Below are positions 57,721 to 64,000 of a stretch of 64,000 bases of DNA, in pieces (within the stretch, counting starts at the first letter, position 1; every line of letters starts with the position of its first letter). The notes beneath the pieces are model-generated. The model ran no database searches and was not told where the DNA came from. It saw nothing but the letters and a program-made list of their open reading frames with translations. The stretch comes from Icerya purchasi (Eukaryota > Arthropoda > Insecta > Hemiptera > Monophlebidae). The translations under genes were made by a program, and so were the position numbers. Location: NCBI GenBank assembly GCA_039619475.1, contig CM077116.1, positions 167,169,363 through 167,233,362 on the forward strand, given 5' to 3'.

Positions 57721-59871
57721 AATATATTTAAAAAAAGAAATCTGCATTGAAACTCGTTTAAATTTCTCAGAGCGGTTCTTCTCAATGAAATAAGTCGATT
57801 ATATTTTGCGGTGGTTTTCATTTTCTACTTTTTTTCTTCGTTTGCGGTAGCTTCTAAAGATGCATTTTATAAAATTAAGATGAACCTGATCTTCCATTCT
57901 TATGGAAATAAGGCAACAAACATTTCGCTATTTGAAGTTTTAAATGGATGCCTAACAGCTTATGTGTATTTATTCCATTCCACTTCAGTGAAATTTAAAG
58001 CTTAATAAGCAGTTCTACTGTTCTCATCTTTTTACTTATTCCTGTAGTTATTAATTTTAACTAGGACGGTGGAGTTGCTTTCCATATGATCTGACATACA
58101 TTTTCACACTTCGCAGTAGAAGGCAACGATGGGAAAACTAAAATTAAACCTACATTGTTGTTTGACTTGCCCACTGAAATATGAGTAGGTTGAATTGTAT
58201 TAACTACAATTGTTTATCGGTTTATAAATTCATCTAAATAGTTTGCCTCACCACTATTACGGACGCAACTTGAAGTGTTGCACAAAGCATTTAGATCACC
58301 GACAATTCTAACGGCTTGTTTAAGACTGAAGTTAAATTTTCCCAAATGTTAGAATGTATTTTTCGGGAGATTAGTGTATTAATAGGAAGTCCCGTTTAAA
58401 CGTTTTATAATTGATCATAAATATAATGAACTGTGCATTGTGACACAATTCCACGATTTAAGTTTAATTTAAAAACAAATAGACGAGTGAATTACTAATG
58501 GCTTACACTTCCTGTTTTGTTGTGATTTCTGTCTATCCGTGTAATGATGTCATAATACTAGATGTTGAGATTCTCATAGGTATTTAGCCGTGCTTCACAT
58601 AAGACGTATATTTTTATATTTTGTTTTAAGAAAATACATTTCAGTTCTAACAAATTGGAGTGTATATTTCTACAGCTTTATTCCATTCAGTACAAGCATA
58701 TTTAAAATTAAAAATATAATGACAACAGCTCAATCGGTATTAAGAACATGACTCAGTTCTGCCTGATTGCCTCCGCTGTTCTATAGAATTATATAATAGA
58801 TCTCCATGCATTAAATTTAAAATGCTTAATAAGTAAAAAATTCCTTTTTATGTTTCATTTAAAAGTTGCTTTATTTGCATGTCTTGTTTTCTGACTGATT
58901 ATGTGTATGCTGTTATTTTTACTTTTTCCCTTTATTGAGATTACTACCAGTGATTGTTTTCATTTGGACCACTTGTTTTCTATTGGCTTGTCTACTTGAT
59001 TTTATACTTGTTTAACTGGAGCAATTTATTTCCTTTATATTTAATATCGATTTGCTTATTCGTTTTCGCTGTACTTCATTAAGTTTGCAAGTGATCTTTT
59101 TGAACCAGGTGGTAAGAGATTATAGCTTGATTTGTTCACATCATCCCTGACCGAATTGTTTTTAATTTGAGCTTTTAGTTGTAGAAAACGATTATATGTA
59201 CATCTGTTTTTCATTGGTTAAGTATTGCTAGTTTTTAATGGTGTATACTGAATTTCTTCATTTTTACTTGTAACATATAGAGAAAATATTACTTAGTTTC
59301 CTAAATATCGATAAATATTATCCCTACGATACGGGAACATTGTATTCTGATTGGAAGGCCTTCTCATCTGTGTTGAAGTGTTCTACCTATTCGCGGTACT
59401 TCTTCAGTAGTTTCTGTATATTTCGATTTGTCGTTGTCTATTTGAACACTTATAATCAGTTGGAGGATAACTATTGCTACAGTCTTAGTTCATCACATTA
59501 TTCGTAATGTGTTAACATTATCAATCTCACTAATCGGAACCTTTAAATTCTTCACAATTGCTGTAAATTAATTGTTATTACAATGAACGTTATTCATGTT
59601 GTTAATGTTTCCACTACAGGTAACATTCTAATTGTAGTTATCTTCCTGATCCATACAAACAGCTTCTGTCTTATTCAGTTTTATCGCTTTTCGTTTATTG
59701 TGTTAATGTTATGATTGCTTATACTTTATTCAACTGATCTAATATTACCAAATCCGGTGGTCTGTTTGTATCGCTGCTCCCGTTCATACACTCCGTATAC
59801 ACACGGTCTTGCTCGTTTATCTTTTTTAATTAGTAGGCAACAGAAAGCGAGAAAAGATTAGAACACACTGA
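57721..59871. other. Legumain intron, 2.1 kb with no recognised feature
   Basis: AT-rich, no open frame of interest and no boundaries seen. Possibly old intron sequence. Confidence 0.45.
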
Positions 59872-60191
59872 ATCCTAGAGGGGTAAATCTACGAATCGAC
59901 AATACAAATGATTCGGTTCTAATTAAATTAATGAGTAGTATGCCCAGTCACATAATAAACGAAAAATAAATTGGTGTATGGAAGAGGGAAGTGAGGAAGT
60001 GGTTGAAAGAATGGTGCAAAGATTAATGAATTTTGCTGCATCCCCTTTTCCCTTTATTGTTATTGCTGCATTTTTTAGGGCTTTTTTAGACTATCTATTT
60101 ACCAGTTTCCTCTTTTTTTTCTTTCCTGTACATTACTACATATGCGACGTCTAATATGTAAGCGGCACCTATGTATGGATGTATTATTGTG

Positions 60192-60250
<59 letters not shown>

Positions 60251-60425
60251 CGTCGATTGATACATTTTATTTTTATTTTTTGGTTTAATACGTTTGATTT
60301 AGTTAGTAAGAATGATTAATGTAATTTTGTTTACTAGAATAAACGATAATAAGTGTGTTTGGCACTTACGCAACGGGCATACTTGCTCAGTGAGATCCAC
60401 AACTTATTTATTTATATAAAAATAA
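59872..60425 (+). mobile_element. CR1/L2-like retrotransposon, copy C, 3' end only
   Basis: GGTAAATCTACGAATCGACA and ATTCGGTTCTAATTAAATTA match copy A (21837) and copy B (57168). An (AT)n run of about 50 bp lies at 60197-60247. It ends with the family hairpin and an A-rich tail near 60425. Confidence 0.8.
60365..60394 (+). promoter_or_regulatory. 3' terminal hairpin of the CR1-like element, copy C
   Basis: Outer stem CTTACG/AGTGAG (five pairs), internal loop CAAC, inner stem GGGCA/TGCTC with loop TACT. The same fold occurs at 22315-22344. Confidence 0.55.
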
Positions 60426-60445
60426 AACGGTCTGCTTTAATACTA

Positions 60446-60790
60446 CTATGCAAGAGCTTGACTTCCGATCCGGAGGTCTCGGGTTCGATACCGAGCGACG
60501 ACAAGATATGCGACGCTAGTTTAGTTTACAGCGGTTGAGACATATTTGGGCTGCATTTATAGCACGATAGCAAGCGTCTGTAATCAGTTCCAAATGTAGT
60601 CGTGCATGTGCGCCACTGTCGCATGAATATATGTATATATAGCCGGCGAACAATCGCATCAACGTCTTCGCCTCGCCACTGATAACCTGTCTCATGTTGG
60701 TCGGCAATACGGAAGCCAACGCTCCGGTTTCTGTGCTACTCAAAAAGCTCTGTTATTTTATCCTTACAGATAAAGCTCATACTCATAAGC
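60446..60790 (+). mobile_element. tRNA-derived SINE (copy 4), 5' truncated
   Basis: Starts within the tRNA-like head (CTTGACTTCCGATCC) and keeps box B GGTTCGATACC. The body matches copy 1 (GCCGGCGAACAATCGCATCA). Box A is lost, so the internal promoter would not work. Confidence 0.8.
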
Positions 60791-60883
60791 GAGGCAGAGT
60801 AAACGAAGAAGAATACATAAGCGGCTGCAAATGTTTTATTAGCAGTAACTGATTTGGCGGCTTTAAAAGTTTTTTAAGACATA

Positions 60884-62566
60884 CAGTGAGCAACAAAAAT
60901 ATTCGGACACTAGGTCATTTTTTCATTTTTTGATTAAAAAGTTGTATTTATGCAAACTTTTTGAAAAAAAAATGAAAAGGTATGTTAGAACGGAGTGTAA
61001 GGTAATAAATTCAGCAAAAAAAAAACAAAAATCATCAATAAAACCACCAAAAAAATGAATAACGTAACGTAATACGCTTTCAAGTGGCAACAAAAATATT
61101 CGGACACGTACGTACGTCGAGCAGTGTTGGGTTTTTCCATGAGACAACGATGCGCGTTCACCGGGGGTGAGTCATTTCATACCAAAGGCAATCTGTTCAA
61201 TGAACACCGCTGATCGACATTTGACATTTTACATTCATGTTTACGTTCGGTTTAAAATCTATTGAAAAAAATGTCTCCTCGTAAAGGCAATAACTCCTCT
61301 TTTGAGCAACGACAGTTGGTGATTCGTAATAATAGTAAAGGATTTTCTGTTCGTAAAATTTCAATGTTATTAAATATGAGAAAAAGCACTGCCGGCGACA
61401 TCATTAAACGTTTTGAAAAAGAAGATCGGATTGACTCAGTTCCACAAATAGGTCGGTCACAGAAATTGTCAACACGTGATCAGCGGTTTATAACGAGGCA
61501 GGTAAAGAAAAATGCAGCAATTAGTGCGCCTAAATTATCTACGAAACTACTCGAAAGACTTAATATTGAAGTTCACCCACAAACGATCCGTCAAACAATT
61601 AAAACGAACGGTTACAATTCAAAAGTCGCGCGAAAGAAACCTTTAGTCAGCGAAACAAATCGAAAAAAACGTTTCAACTTTGCAAAGGAACATGCTAATC
61701 GTGATGTAAATTTTTGGAAAACTGTAATTTTTACTGACGAAAGTAAATTAAATGTTTTCGGAAGTTACGGGCGTCTAAAGATTTGGAGGAAACCGAATAC
61801 AGAACTTAAAAAATACAACCTGAACGCGACAGTCAAACATGGTGGAGGAAGTCTTATGGTATGGGGATGTTTCGCCGCGTCTGGGGTTGGTAACTTGGGA
61901 GTTTATGGAAGGTAATATGAATGCGGATACATACGTCGACCTTCTGAAAAGAAATTTGAAATGTAGTGCCGAAAAATTGGGTCTGGAAAACAATTTCAAG
62001 TTCTACCAAGATAATGACCCTAAGCATAAATCGTACAAAGCACGGTCGTGGCTATTGTACAACTGTCCGAACGTCATGGAAACACCATCTCAATCACCGG
62101 ACATCAATCCCATCGAAAATTTGTGGGTCCACTTGGATCGAAAAATTCGGGAAACGAATATTAGAAGTAAAACACAGATAAAAATAATTATCGAGCAAAA
62201 GTGGCGAAAAATTTCACCCGAATTTACAGAAAAATTATTTGAATCGATGCCTAGGAGAATGAATGCTGTTATTCAACAGACAGGGTTACCGACAAAATAT
62301 TAAAGGTGATTTTAAAATTGAATTTTTGAGTTATATCGAAGCTGTCCGAATATTTTTGTTGCGCCTTAAATAGACTATTTTTATTTTATTTCAAATTTCC
62401 GCTTGTTATTATTATTGTGAATCGAAAGTTTTTACTGTCTCTATTACCTAATGCTCTGTTCTAACATGCCCTTACATTTATTTTTTCAAAAAGTTTGCAT
62501 AAACACAACTTTTTAATCAAAAAATGAAAAAATTACCTAGTGTCCGAATATTTTCGTTGCTCACTG
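60884..62566 (+). mobile_element. Tc1-like DNA transposon, 1683 bp, nearly intact
   Basis: Starts CAGTGAGCAAC and ends with its complement, with TA on both sides (60882-60883, 62567-62568). The inverted repeats are about 120 bp and very similar. The sequence CAACAAAAATATTCGGACA appears twice at each end (60892 and 61089 on the left; 62342 and near 62540 on the right), the IR/DR layout of two transposase-binding sites per end. One transposase gene lies inside. It sits in a legumain intron. Confidence 0.95.
61271..62303 (+). pseudogene. Tc1-like transposase with a single frameshift
   Basis: I chose the ATG at 61271 (MSPRKGNNSSFEQRQ). The paired-like DNA-binding part is IRNNSKGFSVRKISMLLNM and RIDSVPQIGRSQ (with a GR-rich hinge). 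The catalytic core is VIFTDESKLNVFG (Asp), KFYQDNDPKHKS (Asp) and SPDINPIENLW (Glu), a DD34E triad. One extra G near 61893 (AACTTGGGAGTT) shifts the frame after GCFAASGVGNL; the continuation is EFMEGNMNADTY. It ends at TAA 62301-62303. Apart from this one base, the frame is complete for a protein of about 340 residues, usual for Tc1. Confidence 0.92.
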
Positions 62567-62989
62567 TATATAACTGAATAAAAGAAGTAAACCCAATACT
62601 CCGTTATTATGGTGGGTACTGTTGAGAAATTGAAATTATAATTTCTCGATATTTAAATATTGAAGTTACTATATTCCTGTAATTCCTCGTCCTGTGATTA
62701 CCCGGAATTTTCATGAAAGGTAAAATCAGATTCCTGTGACATAAATCTGATTGCTACTTTGTAATCAAGAACTATAATTATTATTAATTACGATCATTAA
62801 AGTAACTGATTATGTTATATATTCAGAAATTCAATATTTGTTTTTGTAAATAATCGACAAAAATAAACGATTACGGCTAACTGCGATTGAGAATGGATTA
62901 AATGAAATCTTATTAGTTAATTGCAAAACGCTAAACTCTGTGTTACACATAAGCATATCACAGCGAATAATAAATTACTTTTTATGTAG
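62567..62989. other. Legumain intron, no gene seen
   Basis: AT-rich. Acceptor TTTTTATGTAG ends at 62989. Confidence 0.5.
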
Positions 62990-63108
62990 TTTTTGCAATG
63001 TCGGCGTCCAGTCCAACTGAAAGTTCGTGGTCTTGGTATTATGATTCCTCACGTAAAATTTTTCTCGGGGATGAATTTTCAGTTAGAACGTGGGAATACT
63101 TGGATACG
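62990..63108 (+). CDS. LGMN: Legumain exon 5 of those visible
   Basis: The acceptor TTATGTAG ends at 62989 and the donor GTTAGT starts at 63109. With the A carried from the previous exon it reads IFAMSASSPTESSWSWYYD and then SSRKIFLGDEFSVRTWEYLD. This is the legumain block that normally reads like 'ANPxESSYAxYYD...LGDxxSVxWMED'. ESS, YYD and LGD are kept. Asn-Pro is Ser-Pro, and the Tyr after ESS is Trp. Phase 1 in, 0 out. A GTAAGT four bases further on was rejected because it would put a stop in the next exon. Confidence 0.92.
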
Positions 63109-63902
63109 GTTAGTAAGTTACTCTGTAAATCTATTTATACGGAATAATTAACATTTTTCTAAACTAACAATTATTCTCCCGAAATTTCGAGTTTTATATA
63201 ATAATTCTTAAAAAATGGCATATTTTTCGCATAAAAGCTTACCAGCGTGGCGAATTGCTTCGTTGCATGCTTTAATAACAGTTTCTTAATTTTAACAGTC
63301 ACTAATTTACAGTGCACAGAGTTAGATTAAACGCTGCCTTTGGAATGTCGACTATCATTCATGGGTAATTTACTATTCCATGGATTGTTATTTTAGGTGA
63401 TTTCAATCTGCAGTAATAGAATTATGTTTATAAATTTTTTTAAACTTATTCGTACTCTATTGTGGACATTATCGTAGCGCAAGTGATATTTTCAAGGTGC
63501 GGTGGACGATAATAAAATTAATATGAATGGAAACAGTATTTTTTCTTTCTTTTTTCACACTGTAAATTAATTTCTAAACACAGTGTCTAAATATGTATGA
63601 AAATAAACATGTATATATTTATATATATATGAATATAATTAAAATTTCCAACTAAATATTTATGTACTGAATTCCCGTAATGCTAATAAAATTCGCATTA
63701 CTGAGTTTTGGCAGTACTTGAGCCTACTTTTTAAAGCTGGTATGTAAAAATTGTTTTTCCGTCAATATTGGAATCGAATTTTATAAATTTTTAAGCGATA
63801 TACTATCTGTGCTTACGTAAGAACTTACTGCAGCATTTTATTATTTGCCATTTTTCTTTTCTTATTAATTCATCATTTATCATTAGTTTTTAAAAATGGC
63901 AG
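63109..63902. other. Legumain intron, short, element-free
   Basis: AT-rich intron of 794 bp. No transposon recognised, unlike the four larger introns. Confidence 0.6.
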
Positions 63903-64000
63903 GTTGAATCTAACTGTGCAATGTTACATCATGAATTTGCTGTTGTTCGGACTGGTGTAACACTTAGTCACGTTCAGGAATATGGTAATTTAGCCCTCGG
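63903..64000 (+). CDS. LGMN: Legumain exon 6 of those visible, runs off the window
   Basis: The acceptor ATGGCAG ends at 63902. Phase 0 reading is VESNCAMLHHEFAVVRTGVT and then LSHVQEYGNLAL, continuing beyond 64000. It aligns with the legumain segment after the catalytic core, where known members have an ETL...QY..V...T..SHVMQYG pattern. No stop. The remaining C-terminal prodomain exons must lie to the right. Confidence 0.9.

Noticed and set aside
63109..63117. Alternative donor GTAAGT at 63113 for legumain exon 5
   Set aside because: It would leave phase 1 and create an immediate stop in the next exon. The GTTAGT at 63109 keeps the frame.

Overview
This window looks like a piece of an AT-rich arthropod nuclear genome, most likely an insect. 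The reasons are spliced exons with GT/AG borders, tRNA-derived SINEs, many non-LTR retrotransposons with RNase H, and mariner, Tc1, pogo and hAT-type DNA transposons. I cannot name the species. Almost every long reading frame belongs to a decayed mobile element.

One host gene can be assembled with confidence. Six short plus-strand exons (23277-23358, 29824-29909, 38091-38229, 43770-43839, 62990-63108, 63903-64000+) have matching splice phases and encode the middle of the legumain / asparaginyl endopeptidase catalytic domain (peptidase family C13). They include the catalytic His (YADHG) and Cys (EACEAGS). The first exons, with the signal peptide and the HQAD-type motif, were not found and probably lie to the left. 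The gene continues past the right edge. Its introns (6.5, 8.2, 5.5, 19.1 and 0.8 kb) are packed with transposable elements. At the left edge a minus-strand open exon (2-922) encodes an unrecognised protein with some resemblance to DEDDh/DnaQ-type exonuclease folds.

Layout. 1-4 kb: the minus-strand exon, then degenerate tandem repeats carrying a 587-bp hAT-like MITE whose core is a minisatellite. 4.5-5.5 kb: dead mariner. 6.0-7.4 kb: palindrome, a SINE inside a SINE, and two retroelement tails. 8.5-11.4 kb: decayed I-like element with SINE insertions. 12.6-18.9 kb: minus-strand I-like element with ORF1 and ORF2 (endonuclease, RT, RNase H, zinc knuckle), split by a 1.2-kb insertion. 19.8-22.4 kb: CR1-like copy with a Jockey insert. 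24.3-27.7 and 30.9-34.7 kb: two copies of one I-like family. 27.7-29.2 kb: minus-strand chimera. 30 kb: a 3' fragment. 35-37.7 kb: MITE candidate, a SINE with a clean target duplication, and a Jockey RT scrap. 40-43.3 kb: Helentron-like endonuclease fragment and a long repeat. 45.4-49.6 kb: almost full-length ORF2 of another I/R1-like element. 50-51.4 kb: a 3' fragment. 51.7-57.7 kb: second CR1-like copy carrying a retro-fragment and a 4-kb pogo element that contains a 2.4-kb foldback. 59.9-60.4 kb: third CR1-like tail. 60.9-62.6 kb: nearly intact Tc1 element.

Several insertions can be dated relative to one another, because a related empty site for the same position lies elsewhere in the window (hAT MITE, pogo, Jockey and I-like fragments). 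Two retroelement families also show structured 3' ends whose stems keep pairing while the sequence changes.
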